Numbered from the stretch's first letter, positions 17,266 to 26,412 are shown. The stretch: 64,000 nt of DNA from Streptomyces endocoffeicus (GCF_016741935.1 NZ_JAERRG010000002.1:585578-649577); one strand, 5' to 3'. Translations and numbers: made by a program. The notes: generated from the sequence alone by a model not told the origin.

Positions 17266-17841
17266 TCACTCCGCTGATCTGGGGTTTTTGCGCTGGCTGG
17301 CGTTGAAGCGCGCTTTCTTCTGGCGATTCCCGCACGTGTTCATGTCGCACCATCTGCGGCTGCGGCTTTGGCTGGTGTCGAAGAAGGCGGCTTGGCAGGT
17401 CGGTGACGCGCACAAGGCCAATTTTCCGTCTCGTTCGCCCGCGATGATGCTGATCGCGTCGGCGGCGATCACGCCGAGGGCATCTTCCACGCAGGAAGCC
17501 GAGCTGAGCCGCCATCGCCGCTTGCCCTCGGGCGTCAGGGTCGCCGCGGCTCGCCCCTGAGCGCTGCGGTCATTGATGACCTGGACAGCGGACGCAGGCA
17601 GAGCGTGCTGGAGCGCGGCCGCTGTCGCGGCGGCGTGGATCGACTCCCTCAGTTCCCGGGCGAGATCGAGCTGGGCGGTGGTGCAGGAGTCCACGGCGAG
17701 GCCGTTCACCGCCAGCCAGTCGACGAGTCGCTGCGGTACGGGAATGCGCTCCACGGCGTTGCCGCGACGCTCCGACAGGGTCCCCGTGAAGCTGGTCGCC
17801 AGCACGGTACCGAGGCGGAAGTCAGGGAATCCAGCGCGCAT
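17266..17841 (-). CDS. CGNR zinc-finger / ABATE-domain protein
   Basis: 191-aa protein with an N-terminal ABATE-type helical domain (about 1-135) and a C-terminal CGNR zinc finger: C-x4-C in LCASPTC and the name motif WCDMNTCGNRQKKARF near 165-180. Members are presumed stress-related transcription regulators; that role is inferred from the family. It converges on the reductase gene and diverges from the epoxide hydrolase gene. Three TAGCCGGT repeats lie in the divergent gap and could be its binding sites. Confidence 0.85.
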   Translation of the reverse strand: MRAGFPDFRLGTVLATSFTGTLSERRGNAVERIPVPQRLVDWLAVNGLAVDSCTTAQLDLARELRESIHAAATAAALQHALPASAVQVINDRSAQGRAAATLTPEGKRRWRLSSASCVEDALGVIAADAISIIAGERDGKLALCASPTCQAAFFDTSQSRSRRWCDMNTCGNRQKKARFNASQRKNPRSAE

Positions 17842-17850
17842 GGAACCACC

Positions 17851-17922
17851 TTAGCCGGTTGCACGCTGGCATGAAGGGATGCTAGAACCGTCTTAGCCGG
17901 TTCGCGATAGTCGTAGCCGGTG
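17851..17922. repeat. Three direct TAGCCGGT repeats in a divergent promoter
   Basis: TTAGCCGGTT at 17851-17860 and 17893-17902, and GTAGCCGGTG at 17913-17922, spaced 42 and 20 bases (four and two helical turns). They fill the gap between the CGNR gene and the epoxide hydrolase gene, suggesting a multi-site operator. Confidence 0.55.
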
Positions 17923-17943
17923 CCGCGATGGCCAGGAGGTCTC

Positions 17944-19116
17944 ATGTCCCGTCCAGCCGGCGACGTGCAAGCGTTTGAAGCCCACGCAACCGACGCCGAC
18001 CTCGACGATCTGCGCGCGCGACTGGCCGCGGCGCGGCTACCGGAGGCCGAGACGGTCCATCGCGCCGGGCCCGACCCTCGCCGGTGGGAACAGGGCGTTC
18101 CGCTCGCCGACCTCGTCGATGTCGTGAACTACTGGCGCACCGGGTACAACTGGCGGTCGTTCGAAGAGCGCCTCAACCGGGTCGGCCAGTTCCGTACGAC
18201 CATTGATGATCTGGGAATTCATTTCCTGCACCGCCGATCCGCGCGCGCCGATGCCACTCCTCTGATCTTGACGCACGGCTGGCCGGACAGCGTTGCTCGG
18301 TTCATCGATGTAGTGGATGAGCTGGCAGATCCGAAAAACGCGGACGCGCCGGCGTTCCACGTCGTGGTCCCGTCGCTACCGGGCTTTGGTTACAGCGACA
18401 AGCCGGCCACCACCGGGTGGGGAACCGAAAAGATCGCGGCCGCATGGGTGGAGCTGATGGGAAGGCTCGGCTACGGCACGTTCGTAGCCCACGGCGGCGA
18501 CTGGGGCGGCAATATCACCACGGTTCTCGGCGGCAGGTTCCCGGCACACGTTCTCGGCATCCACACCACGTTCGCGGAGGGGCCGCCCGGGTTGACAACG
18601 GACGGGCTGACGGCGGTCGAACGGAAGTGGGCCGAGGAAACCCGCGATTTCTGGCGCCATCGCGCGGCGTACGCGAAGCAGCAGGCGACCCGGCCGCAGA
18701 CCGTCGGCTACTCGCTCGTCGACTCACCGGTCGGGCTTCTTGCCTGGATCCTCGACAAGTTCGCCGAATGGTCGGACACCGAGGACAGCCCGTTCGAGAC
18801 GATTTCCAGAGACAGAATTCTTGACGACGTCACCCTGTATTGGCTGACGCGGACCGGCGCATCGGCGGCCCGCATCTACTACGAAAGCCACAACTCGCTG
18901 GACCCGGAACTTCGGGTCGTTGTCCCGTCGGCGATCACCGCGTATCCCCGCGACGTGGAGAAGTGTCCGCGCCCCTGGGCGCAGGAGCGGTACCGGCGGA
19001 TCGTCCGATGGAGCGAGCCCGAAAGCGGGGGACATTTCCCGTCGCTGGAGGTTCCCGAGTATTTCGTCAAGGACCTGCAAGAGGGCCTCGCGGCAGTGCT
19101 GGCCGCTCATCGGTGA
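17944..19116 (+). CDS. Epoxide hydrolase (alpha/beta hydrolase, EHN type)
   Basis: 390-aa enzyme that opens epoxides to diols. It has the N-terminal epoxide-hydrolase lid domain (about 1-105), the oxyanion motif HGWPDS near 104, the nucleophile Asp186 in AHGGDWGGN, a cap region, and a late His in SGGHFPSLEVPE near 361. This is the microsomal-type EH architecture common in actinobacteria. ATG at 17944 sits behind a perfect AGGAGG. Divergent from the CGNR gene. Substrate unknown; detoxification or secondary metabolism are both possible. Confidence 0.9.
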   Translation: MSRPAGDVQAFEAHATDADLDDLRARLAAARLPEAETVHRAGPDPRRWEQGVPLADLVDVVNYWRTGYNWRSFEERLNRVGQFRTTIDDLGIHFLHRRSARADATPLILTHGWPDSVARFIDVVDELADPKNADAPAFHVVVPSLPGFGYSDKPATTGWGTEKIAAAWVELMGRLGYGTFVAHGGDWGGNITTVLGGRFPAHVLGIHTTFAEGPPGLTTDGLTAVERKWAEETRDFWRHRAAYAKQQATRPQTVGYSLVDSPVGLLAWILDKFAEWSDTEDSPFETISRDRILDDVTLYWLTRTGASAARIYYESHNSLDPELRVVVPSAITAYPRDVEKCPRPWAQERYRRIVRWSEPESGGHFPSLEVPEYFVKDLQEGLAAVLAAHR

Positions 19117-19224
19117 ACGCGGCTAAGCGCTCCGCGGGAAGTGCCGCGATGGGGCGTCGGCCGACTGCGGCGCCGTCGTGGCTGGTCGCGCCCACGCGGC
19201 GGAGCCGCACATCGACGCAGCCCC

Positions 19225-19241
19225 GCGCCCCTTCGGGGCGC
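19225..19241. terminator. GC hairpin after the epoxide hydrolase gene
   Basis: GCGCCCCTTCGGGGCGC is a perfect seven-base stem with a TTC loop, of the kind repeated between Streptomyces genes. It lies 110 bases after the hydrolase stop and has no T-run. Confidence 0.5.
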
Positions 19242-19351
19242 TGCCCGAACCGTAGCGAACTTCCTCCGACCTGCTTAGGCGACCCGGCACTCGATCACCG
19301 CCTGGTGATGGAGTCCGGGACGCCGGTGATCGGCGGCGGCTTATGCTGGGC

Positions 19352-19397
19352 GCGTGACACCGAAGGGCGAGCACGCGTGACACCGAGGGGCGAGCAG
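19352..19397. repeat. 23-bp tandem duplication across a start codon
   Basis: Two adjacent 23-base copies (19352-19374 and 19375-19397) begin CGCGTGACACCGA and end GGGCGAGCA, with one mismatch. Each contains a GTG. Because 23 is not a multiple of three, only the second GTG (19377) is in frame with the TetR coding sequence. Confidence 0.85.
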
Positions 19398-19955
19398 GGG
19401 CAGGCGCTGCGGGCGGATGCGGCGCGGAATCGTGCTCGGGTGTTGCGGGTCGCCCGTGAGCAGTTGGCCGCCGGTGATGACTCGCTTCAGCTGAATGCCA
19501 TCGCCCGGCTCGCCGGGGTGGGCGTGGGGACCGTCTATCGGCATTTCCCCAATCGCCACGCGCTGTGGGAGGCGCTGTCGACCGAGCGCTTTCAGGGGCT
19601 GGTCGACGAGGCCCAGGCCGCGGCCGCGGACGAGGACGCCCTCGCGGGGCTGCACCGCCTGCTGCGGTTTGCCCTCCTTGAGGCGTCGGACGACAGCGGC
19701 TTCGCCGCCGTTCTCGAATCCGCCAGCGATGCCGACACACAGACCGCGGAGCTGAAGGCCGAGCTCGACGGGGCCGTCGGGCGGTTGCTCGACCGTGCTC
19801 GCCGGGACGGGGCCATCCGGCGTGATGTCGAGGCCGACGACGTGCGCCGTCTGCTCTGCGGTATCGAACACGCCATACGTTCCGGCGACAGCGACCCGAA
19901 GCGCGCCGAGGTCTACCTGGGCGTCCTCATCGAGGGCCTGCGTCCCCCGCGCTGA
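19377..19955 (+). CDS. TetR family transcriptional regulator
   Basis: 192-aa repressor. HTH about 18-62 (LNAIARLAGVGVGTVYRHFPNRHALWE trimmed to AGVGVGTVYRHFPNR), followed by the helical domain common in TetR proteins annotated beside SDR genes. The GTG at 19377 lies in the second copy of a 23-base duplication, and the first-copy GTG is out of frame. It is followed 160 bases later, same strand, by an SDR gene whose promoter has two palindromes of the shape CGGATAGxTATCCG, its probable operators. Confidence 0.85.
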   Translation: MTPRGEQGQALRADAARNRARVLRVAREQLAAGDDSLQLNAIARLAGVGVGTVYRHFPNRHALWEALSTERFQGLVDEAQAAAADEDALAGLHRLLRFALLEASDDSGFAAVLESASDADTQTAELKAELDGAVGRLLDRARRDGAIRRDVEADDVRRLLCGIEHAIRSGDSDPKRAEVYLGVLIEGLRPPR

Positions 19956-19977
19956 CAGCGGCGGTTCAGGCCGGTGC

Positions 19978-20019
19978 GGCAGCACGGCCGGTCCGGCAGC
20001 ACGGCCGGTCCGGCAGCAC
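19978..20019. repeat. 17-bp tandem repeat, 2.5 copies
   Basis: The unit GGCAGCACGGCCGGTCC occurs at 19978-19994 and 19995-20011, with a partial third copy to 20019. It sits between the TetR stop and the first operator of the SDR gene. Confidence 0.8.
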
Positions 20020-20028
20020 TCCACCATC

Positions 20029-20085
20029 AACCGGATAGGTATCCGGTTGTGCTAGCGTGCCTCCATCGAAACGGATAGCTATCCG
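20029..20085. promoter_or_regulatory. Two palindromic operators before the SDR gene
   Basis: AACCGGATAGGTATCCGGTT (20029-20048) and CGGATAGCTATCCG (20072-20085) share the core CGGATA-GN-TATCCG and are 40 bases apart centre to centre. They lie directly upstream of the SDR gene and downstream of the TetR gene, so TetR repression of the SDR is the natural reading. Confidence 0.72.
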
Positions 20086-20118
20086 ATTATGGGTGGCGAG
20101 TCGGCGGAGGGCGGAGCC

Positions 20119-21000
20119 ATGGAGCAGCGGGCGGTCGTGACGGCGGGGACCGGGGGGATCGGTCTGGAGACCGCGATGGGGCTGGCGGCGCGCGGGTTCG
20201 CCGTCACCGTGGTGGGCCGCGACGCGGAGCGCGGCGCCCGCGCGGTCGAGCGGATCGCCGCGGTCGCCACCGGCGGCGAGCCGCACTTCACGGCGGCCGA
20301 CCTCGCGTCCCTCGCCGATGTCCGCGCGCTCGCCGCCCGACTCGCGGCCGAGGGCCCGCTGAAGGCCCTGGTCAACAACGTGGGTGCGATGTTCGCCGAC
20401 CGGCAGCGGACCGTCGACGGGATCGAGGCGACGTTCGCCGTCAACCACCTCTCGCCGTATCTGCTGACCGAACTGCTCCTCGATCAGCTCAAAGCGGGCG
20501 GGCCGAGCCGGATCGTGAACGTCAGCTCCGGCGCGATACGCGTCGCCAAGCGCACCTTCGACGCCGTCGAACCGCCGGGTGGCTACTACGGCTTCCACTG
20601 GTACGGCCGGGCCAAGCTCGCCAACCTCGCCTACACCCTGGACCTGGCGGAACGCCTGCGCGGCAGCGGTGTCACGGTTTTCGCGGCCGACCCCGGCGGC
20701 GCCGCGACCGACATGACCAACGGCACCATGCGCTCACCGAAGATCGTCTCCCCGGCGCTGCGCCTGCTGTGGCCGCTGGTCCGGCGGGCCTTCGAACGCG
20801 CCACCGCCGGACCCGCGGCCCTGGCCGCCCGGTCGCCCATCGTCGCCGCGACCGACGCCTCACTCGACGGCCGTACCGGCCTGCTCATCGGCCCCCAGGC
20901 CACCCCCGTCCCCGCCTACCGCGGAAGCACCGACCCCCGGACGGTCAGCGAGGTGCTCAAGCTCAGCCGACAGCTGGCACCCGTTGGCGACGATCGCTGA
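20119..21000 (+). CDS. Short-chain dehydrogenase/reductase
   Basis: 293-aa SDR of the retinol-dehydrogenase-like kind. The cofactor motif reads TAGTGGIG at about 8-15, with NNVG (instead of the usual NNAG) near 86, a Ser in NVSSGA and YGRAK as catalytic Tyr-Lys. Start at 20119 is preceded by GGAGGGCGGAG; an ATG at 20089 overlaps the second operator and has no ribosome site. The gene is preceded by two TetR-type palindromes and a TetR gene. Substrate unknown. Confidence 0.87.
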   Translation: MEQRAVVTAGTGGIGLETAMGLAARGFAVTVVGRDAERGARAVERIAAVATGGEPHFTAADLASLADVRALAARLAAEGPLKALVNNVGAMFADRQRTVDGIEATFAVNHLSPYLLTELLLDQLKAGGPSRIVNVSSGAIRVAKRTFDAVEPPGGYYGFHWYGRAKLANLAYTLDLAERLRGSGVTVFAADPGGAATDMTNGTMRSPKIVSPALRLLWPLVRRAFERATAGPAALAARSPIVAATDASLDGRTGLLIGPQATPVPAYRGSTDPRTVSEVLKLSRQLAPVGDDR

Positions 21001-21132
21001 TCGTGCCCTGAGCCGTTCCGGGTTGGCACTCTTTACTCGCTGTAGAGGCCACATTGAACGGTCCGTGAGAGTTGCCGCCCTAGCCTGGAAGCTTTGTATG
21101 ACAAACGCTCAGTTCAGCGGGGGAGGCGTCGC

Positions 21133-21540
21133 ATGGGCAGCGGCGGCGGGCACGACGGCGGGCACGGCAGTGGGCACGGCGGCGGCAAGGTCCTGGACAT
21201 CAAAGTGGCGGACATCAAGTCGGTCGCGCCGACGTTCCACCACCAGGCGGTGAAGCTGAGTGAGGCGCTGACCACGCTGATCTCGACACTGGACGGCTAT
21301 GGCGAGCCATGGGGGGACGACAAGCCCGGTAAGGACTTCGCCAAGCAGTACAAGCCGGCCCAGAAGCACATCGAGTCGGCGGCCGGCATTCTCGTCCTCG
21401 GCCTGACCAGCATCTACGAGGCGATGAACGACATGGCCGACGGTCATGTCGACAACGACAAGCTCATCGAGGGCATGTTCACCAAGGCCAAGCACGGCTC
21501 GGGTCATGACCAGGGTCCGGGCGCGGACGGCCATCGGTGA
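21133..21540 (+). CDS. WXG100-like partner of the RHS toxin
   Basis: 135-aa protein. A Gly/His-rich N-terminal tail (GGGHDGGHGSGHGGG) is followed by an all-helical region of about 90 residues with a central PWG turn (GEPWGDDKPGKDF, about 60-72), resembling ESAT-6/WXG100 helical hairpins. It ends seven bases before the RHS gene and is co-directional, so it is probably a secretion partner or chaperone for the toxin in a type VII-like route (inferred; no ESX machinery genes are in the window). ATG at 21133 follows GGGGGAGG. The His-rich tail may bind metal. Confidence 0.65.
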   Translation: MGSGGGHDGGHGSGHGGGKVLDIKVADIKSVAPTFHHQAVKLSEALTTLISTLDGYGEPWGDDKPGKDFAKQYKPAQKHIESAAGILVLGLTSIYEAMNDMADGHVDNDKLIEGMFTKAKHGSGHDQGPGADGHR

Positions 21541-21547
21541 GCCGTCG

Positions 21548-24500
21548 GTGAGCATCGGGAGCGAGATCGAGGAGAAGGCCAAGGCCCTCCTCATGAAGCT
21601 GGGCATGTGGTGGCCGGACGCCAACTCCGGCACCCTGCGCCACGCCGCCGACGCCTGGCGGACGTTCGCCGACAGCGTGGACGATGTGCGGGTCGCGACC
21701 AACAAGGCGGCCACGACGCTCGTCCACCACAACAAGGGCGAGGCGATCGACGCCTTCGAGACCTTCTGGGGGCGTTACGCCAAGGGCGAGGACGAGGGCT
21801 GGCTGAGCAATCTCGCCAAGTCGGCCCGGAACATGGCCAAGGCGCTGGACAAGTTCGCCGACACCGTCGATGACGCGATCGAGAAGCTGTGGACGCAGAT
21901 CAGCATCGATGCCGTCGCGCTCGTCGGCGGTGGGCTGCTGACCATCGTCACCGGGGGCGCCTCCGACGGGGTAGCGGCGGAGATCATCGCCATGGCCGCC
22001 GGTCTGGGCGTCGCCGTGGAGGAAGCGGTCGCCGTCATCGCCGCGGAGATGCTGACGGGCGCGGTCTTCACCAGCGTGCTGTCCGTGACGATCGACGCGG
22101 CCGTGGCCCAGCCGGTGAAGATCGCTCTGGGGCAGCAGAAGGGCTTCAGCCTGGACGAGGTCAACCAGGCGGCCAAGGACGGCATGATCGACGGCGGGAT
22201 CTTCGGCGCCGGGCTCGGGGTGCTCAAACCCGGTGTGATGCCGAAGCTCACTGGCGTCCCGGACCTGCTCAAGCCCCCGAAGGTGCCCTCGCTGCGCCCG
22301 AACCTCGTCGAGGAGGGCCCGGCCGCCCGCCCGACCAAGAAGTGCCCGTGTACGGGTGAGCCGATCGACATCGCGACCGGCGCGATGCTGATGGAGCACA
22401 CCGATCTGACGCTGCCCGGTTCGCTGCCGCTGGTCTTCGAGCGCACCCATGTGTCCTCGTACCGGGGCGGGGTGTGGTTCGGCCCGACCTGGACCAGCCT
22501 GCTGGACGAGCGGATCCAACTCGACGCGGAGGGCGTGGTCTTCGCCGCCGCGGACGGGATGCGGCTGGTGTATCCGGTGCCGGAGCCGGGCGTGCCGACG
22601 CTGCCCGCGAAGGGCGCGCGGTGGCCGCTGGAGTGGGACGGCAAACCGGACGGCGTCATGACGGTCACCGATCCGGAGGCGGGTGTGGTGCGGACGTTCG
22701 TCCGTCCCACCGCCACGGAGGAGCCGGGCGCGGTCTACCTGGTACTGGAGAGCCTCCAGGACCGCAACGGCGCGCGCATCGACATCGAACGCGCCCTGAG
22801 CGGCGCCCCGCTGGCCGTGCGCCACTCCGGGGGCTACTACCTGGCTGTTGACACCGAGGGCCAGCGGGTCACCGCGCTCCGGCTCCTCGACGAGCCGCCG
22901 TCGGTCTACACCCCCGAGCAGGGCCGCGAGGGCGGCACCGTGGTGATGCGCTACGGCTACGACGAAGCGGGCAACCTTACCGAGGTCATCAACTCCAGTG
23001 GTACGCCCCTGCGCTTCACCTACGACGGCGAGGGACGGGTGACGTCCTGGACGGACCGCAACGGCACGTCGTTCCGGTACGTCTACGGGCCGGACGGGAA
23101 GGTGGTGCGCACCGAGGGCAGCGACGGCGTCTTCAACGGCGGCCTGGAGTACGACGACGAGGCGCGCACGACCGTCTACACGGACTCGCTCGGCCACCGC
23201 ACGGCGTATCGCTACAACGCCGACGGTCAGCTGATCGAGGAGACCGATCCGCTGGGCCACACCACGCTGACGGAATGGGACGCGCGCGGCGACCGTAAGG
23301 TCGCGGTGACGGATCCCCTGGGCCGTACCACCCGCTACGCGTACGACGAGGACGGCAACCTGACCGGCGTCACCCTGCCGGACGGGGCGCGGGCGGACGC
23401 CACGTACAACGCGTTGTGCCTGCCGGTGGAGGTCACCGAGCCGGGCGGCGGAACGTGGCGCCATGCGTACGACGACACGGGGAACCTCCGCTCGACGACT
23501 GACCCCGTGGGGGCCACCACGGCCTACGGTTACACCGAGCGGGGCCACCTGGCCGAGGTGACGGACGCGCTGGGCAACACCACGCGTCTGACCCCGGACC
23601 GGGCCGGACTCCCCATCGCCGTAACGGACCCGCTGGGGCACACCACGAGCATCCGCCGGGACCCCTTCGGCCGGGTGGTGGAGGCGACGGATCCGCTGGG
23701 CCATACGACCCGTATGGGCTGGACGACCGAGGGCAAACCGGCGTGGCGGGAGGAGCCGGACGGCGCCCGGGAGAGCTGGACCTGGGACGGCGAGGGCAAC
23801 CTCCGCACCCACACGGACCCGGCGGGCCACACCACCCACCAGACCTCCACCCACTTCGACGTCCCCGCGACCCGCACGGAGCCGGACGGCGCGGCGTACG
23901 CCTTCGCCTACGACACCGAACTGCGCCTGACCGAGGTCACCAACCCCCAGGGCCTGACCTGGACCTACACCTACGACCCGGCGGGCCGGCTCACCTCCGA
24001 GACCGACTTCAACGGCCGCACCATCGGCTACACCCACGACCCGGCCGGCCACCTGCTGTCCCGCACCAACGGCGCGGGCGAGACGCTGCACTTCACCCGG
24101 GACGCGCTGGGCCGCACGACGGAACAACGCGATGAGGCGGGCGCACGGACGACCTACGCCTACGACGCACAGGGCGCCCTGACCCAAGCGAGCAACGCCG
24201 ATTCGGTGGTGTCTCTCGGACGGGACACGGTGGGCCGGGTCCTGTCAGAAACGGTCAACGGCCGGACGACGACGTACGCGTATGACGCCGTGGGCCGCCG
24301 CACCGAACGCACGATGCCCTCGGGACTGACGAGCGCTTGGACCTACGACGAGTCAGGCCGCCCGGCCGCACTGCGTACGGGGACGGCCGGCACCCTGACC
24401 TTCACGTACGACGCGGCGGGCCGCGAGACGGAACGCCGCGTGGGCGAGGCGGTGAGACTGACCCAGACCTGGGACACGGCCGACCGCCTCACGACACAGA

Positions 24501-25837
24501 CGATCGGTGAGGGCCGCGACAGCGAAGCGAACCGGATCCTCCAACACCGCTCCTACGCCTACCGCCCGGACGGCTACCTGACCGAGATCCGCGAGCTGAC
24601 GTCCGGCACCCGCCGCTTCGACCTGGACCCGGTCGGCCGCGTCACCGCCATCCACGCCCACGGCTGGACCGAGACGTACGCCTACGACACGGCGGGCAAC
24701 CTCACGAATGCCACGGCCCCCGACCACGCGTCACCCGGCGACCGCGAGTTCACCGGCACGATCATCCACCGCGCGGGCCGCACCACCTACGAACACGACG
24801 CCCAGGGCCGCCTCACCCGCCGCACCCGCAAACTCCTCAACGGCCAGACCCGCACCTGGACCTACACCTGGAACGCCGAGGACCGCCTGACGGACGCGAC
24901 CACCCCGGACGGCGACCACTGGCGCTACGCGTACGACCCCCTCGGCCGCCGCATAGCGAAACAGCGCCTGGCGGATGACGGCACGATCGCCGAATCGGTC
25001 GACTTCACCTGGGAAGACACCCGCCTTGCGGAGCAATCCACACCGGAGGGCAACCACACCACCTGGGACTACGCCCCGGGCACCCACCGCCCCCTGACCC
25101 AAACCGACCACACGTCACTGGTGCGTGAGCCCGGCGAATCCCTCATAGAGAAATTCACCGGCGCCGATGACGACACCACACCGCGCTTCCACGCCATCAT
25201 TACGGACCTGGTCGGCACCCCAACGGAGTTGGTCACCGCAGCCGGTGACCTGGCCTGGCAACACCGCACCACCCTCTGGGGCACCCACTTCCCCTCCGGG
25301 GCGAGCACCTCAACGGTCGACTGCCCCCTCCGCTTCCCCGGCCAATACGCCGACCCCGAAACGGGCCTGTACTACAACTACTTCCGCCACTACGACCCAG
25401 AGACGGCCCGCTACGTCACCCCCGACCCGCTGGGCCTCGAGCCTGCCCCCAACCATCACGCATATGTCCGCAATCCTCATGCGGATTTCGACCCACTCGG
25501 CCTCAAGGGCAAGAACTGCAAGCCCAGTGTTTCCCCGGTGGCATCGGACTGGGCGACCAAGGGAGCACATGTCCACGTCGGACAGGACGAGGTCCGCGTC
25601 TTCATCGACAAGGACGGTAAAGTCGCTGGGGAACCGATCCGGCTCAAGTCAACCGGCTGGGCTTCAGACAAGAGCGTCAAGACCGCTGTTGATGCCGTGA
25701 ACAACGACACGAAGCTCCGCGCCGACCTGCTGGCGAAGGCCAAGTCGGCGAAGGAGCACATGGACGACCACAACTGGGGAAACAAGCAGAATCGCTCTGG
25801 GGAAATGCAAAAGATTATCGAGTTTCTGGAGGACTGA
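21548..25837 (+). CDS. RHS-repeat polymorphic toxin
   Basis: 1429-aa RHS protein. The N-terminus (about 1-110) is helical and WXG100/LXG-like (MWWPDANSGTL), then a hydrophobic Ala/Gly segment (about 115-190), a DUF6531 domain (about 258-330; CPCTGEPIDIATGAML), some 20 YD repeats (about 470-1270) and the RHS core motif GLYYNYFRHYDPETARYVTPD followed by DPLGL at 1315-1319, where the shell ends. The C-terminal 110 residues (1320-1429; KGAHVHVGQDEVRVFIDKDG ... HNWGN) form a variable tip and are the presumed toxin. I do not recognise its family. GTG start at 21548. The next gene is the presumed immunity gene. Confidence 0.9.
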   Translation: MSIGSEIEEKAKALLMKLGMWWPDANSGTLRHAADAWRTFADSVDDVRVATNKAATTLVHHNKGEAIDAFETFWGRYAKGEDEGWLSNLAKSARNMAKALDKFADTVDDAIEKLWTQISIDAVALVGGGLLTIVTGGASDGVAAEIIAMAAGLGVAVEEAVAVIAAEMLTGAVFTSVLSVTIDAAVAQPVKIALGQQKGFSLDEVNQAAKDGMIDGGIFGAGLGVLKPGVMPKLTGVPDLLKPPKVPSLRPNLVEEGPAARPTKKCPCTGEPIDIATGAMLMEHTDLTLPGSLPLVFERTHVSSYRGGVWFGPTWTSLLDERIQLDAEGVVFAAADGMRLVYPVPEPGVPTLPAKGARWPLEWDGKPDGVMTVTDPEAGVVRTFVRPTATEEPGAVYLVLESLQDRNGARIDIERALSGAPLAVRHSGGYYLAVDTEGQRVTALRLLDEPPSVYTPEQGREGGTVVMRYGYDEAGNLTEVINSSGTPLRFTYDGEGRVTSWTDRNGTSFRYVYGPDGKVVRTEGSDGVFNGGLEYDDEARTTVYTDSLGHRTAYRYNADGQLIEETDPLGHTTLTEWDARGDRKVAVTDPLGRTTRYAYDEDGNLTGVTLPDGARADATYNALCLPVEVTEPGGGTWRHAYDDTGNLRSTTDPVGATTAYGYTERGHLAEVTDALGNTTRLTPDRAGLPIAVTDPLGHTTSIRRDPFGRVVEATDPLGHTTRMGWTTEGKPAWREEPDGARESWTWDGEGNLRTHTDPAGHTTHQTSTHFDVPATRTEPDGAAYAFAYDTELRLTEVTNPQGLTWTYTYDPAGRLTSETDFNGRTIGYTHDPAGHLLSRTNGAGETLHFTRDALGRTTEQRDEAGARTTYAYDAQGALTQASNADSVVSLGRDTVGRVLSETVNGRTTTYAYDAVGRRTERTMPSGLTSAWTYDESGRPAALRTGTAGTLTFTYDAAGRETERRVGEAVRLTQTWDTADRLTTQTIGEGRDSEANRILQHRSYAYRPDGYLTEIRELTSGTRRFDLDPVGRVTAIHAHGWTETYAYDTAGNLTNATAPDHASPGDREFTGTIIHRAGRTTYEHDAQGRLTRRTRKLLNGQTRTWTYTWNAEDRLTDATTPDGDHWRYAYDPLGRRIAKQRLADDGTIAESVDFTWEDTRLAEQSTPEGNHTTWDYAPGTHRPLTQTDHTSLVREPGESLIEKFTGADDDTTPRFHAIITDLVGTPTELVTAAGDLAWQHRTTLWGTHFPSGASTSTVDCPLRFPGQYADPETGLYYNYFRHYDPETARYVTPDPLGLEPAPNHHAYVRNPHADFDPLGLKGKNCKPSVSPVASDWATKGAHVHVGQDEVRVFIDKDGKVAGEPIRLKSTGWASDKSVKTAVDAVNNDTKLRADLLAKAKSAKEHMDDHNWGNKQNRSGEMQKIIEFLED

Positions 25838-25841
25838 GCAC

Positions 25842-26330
25842 GTGAACGGCATTTCCTTCATGGCGAGCTTCATCGCCACGGGCCGACTGCACGGCGTCGG
25901 CATTGGATCGTCCACCGGAGAGGTCGATGAGGCACTGAAGGTTGACTTCATTGACGTGGTCGACGAGGAGTACGGAACGCTTCGCAGGGACTACGGATTC
26001 GTGGAGCTGTACTTCTCCGGCGGCCCGGGGGAGTGGGGCATGACCAGCGGGATGATCGAACTGCACCGGCTGGCTGGTGATGAGGAAGGCATGGCGGCGG
26101 AATGGCGTCGCGATATGGGCGTGGAGTTTCCGGAGTACTGCTCCTGGAGCGAGCTGAGGGAGGAATTGTCACGAACCCCCGACGCGCCTGAGCTCGATCT
26201 TCGCTCTCAAGGCGGTTATCTCGAATACCGAGCACCGGAGACCAAGGTCTCCGTGCTGGTGGTGGATAGCGAGGAGGAGCGTGACGACTGTCCGGGGCGT
26301 GGGGACGTCTGGAGCCTGAGCCTGGGCTGA
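25842..26330 (+). CDS. Candidate immunity protein for the RHS toxin
   Basis: 162-aa acidic soluble protein starting four bases after the RHS stop (GTG with GGAGGA nine bases upstream). It has mixed alpha/beta character and no membrane segment. Motifs such as DFIDVVDEEYGTLRRDYG and LYFSGGPGEWG recall small immunity proteins. Assignment rests on its position directly behind the toxin tip, its acidity and its size; no family was recognised. Codon choice in this gene and the toxin tip looks less GC-rich than in the RHS body, as expected if the toxin/immunity pair was exchanged as a module. Confidence 0.65.
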   Translation: MNGISFMASFIATGRLHGVGIGSSTGEVDEALKVDFIDVVDEEYGTLRRDYGFVELYFSGGPGEWGMTSGMIELHRLAGDEEGMAAEWRRDMGVEFPEYCSWSELREELSRTPDAPELDLRSQGGYLEYRAPETKVSVLVVDSEEERDDCPGRGDVWSLSLG

Positions 26331-26342
26331 TGGCTGCGGAGG

Positions 26343-26395
26343 GAGTGCGACGTCAGCCCACCAAAGGCCTTGCTGGGCGTGCTGATGTCGCACTC
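26343..26395. terminator. Hairpin between convergent genes
   Basis: GAGTGCGACGTCAGC (26343-26357) pairs with GCTGATGTCGCACTC (26381-26395), fifteen base pairs with one G-U, 23-base loop. It separates the immunity gene from the convergent efflux gene and could serve both. Confidence 0.65.
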
Positions 26396-26412
26396 GACCA
26401 CCGGCCGGTGGG

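Noticed and set aside
21479..24187. Long antisense frame (902 codons) opposite the RHS gene
   Set aside because: Shadow of the RHS repeats; Arg/Val/Gly-rich text with no recognisable fold.
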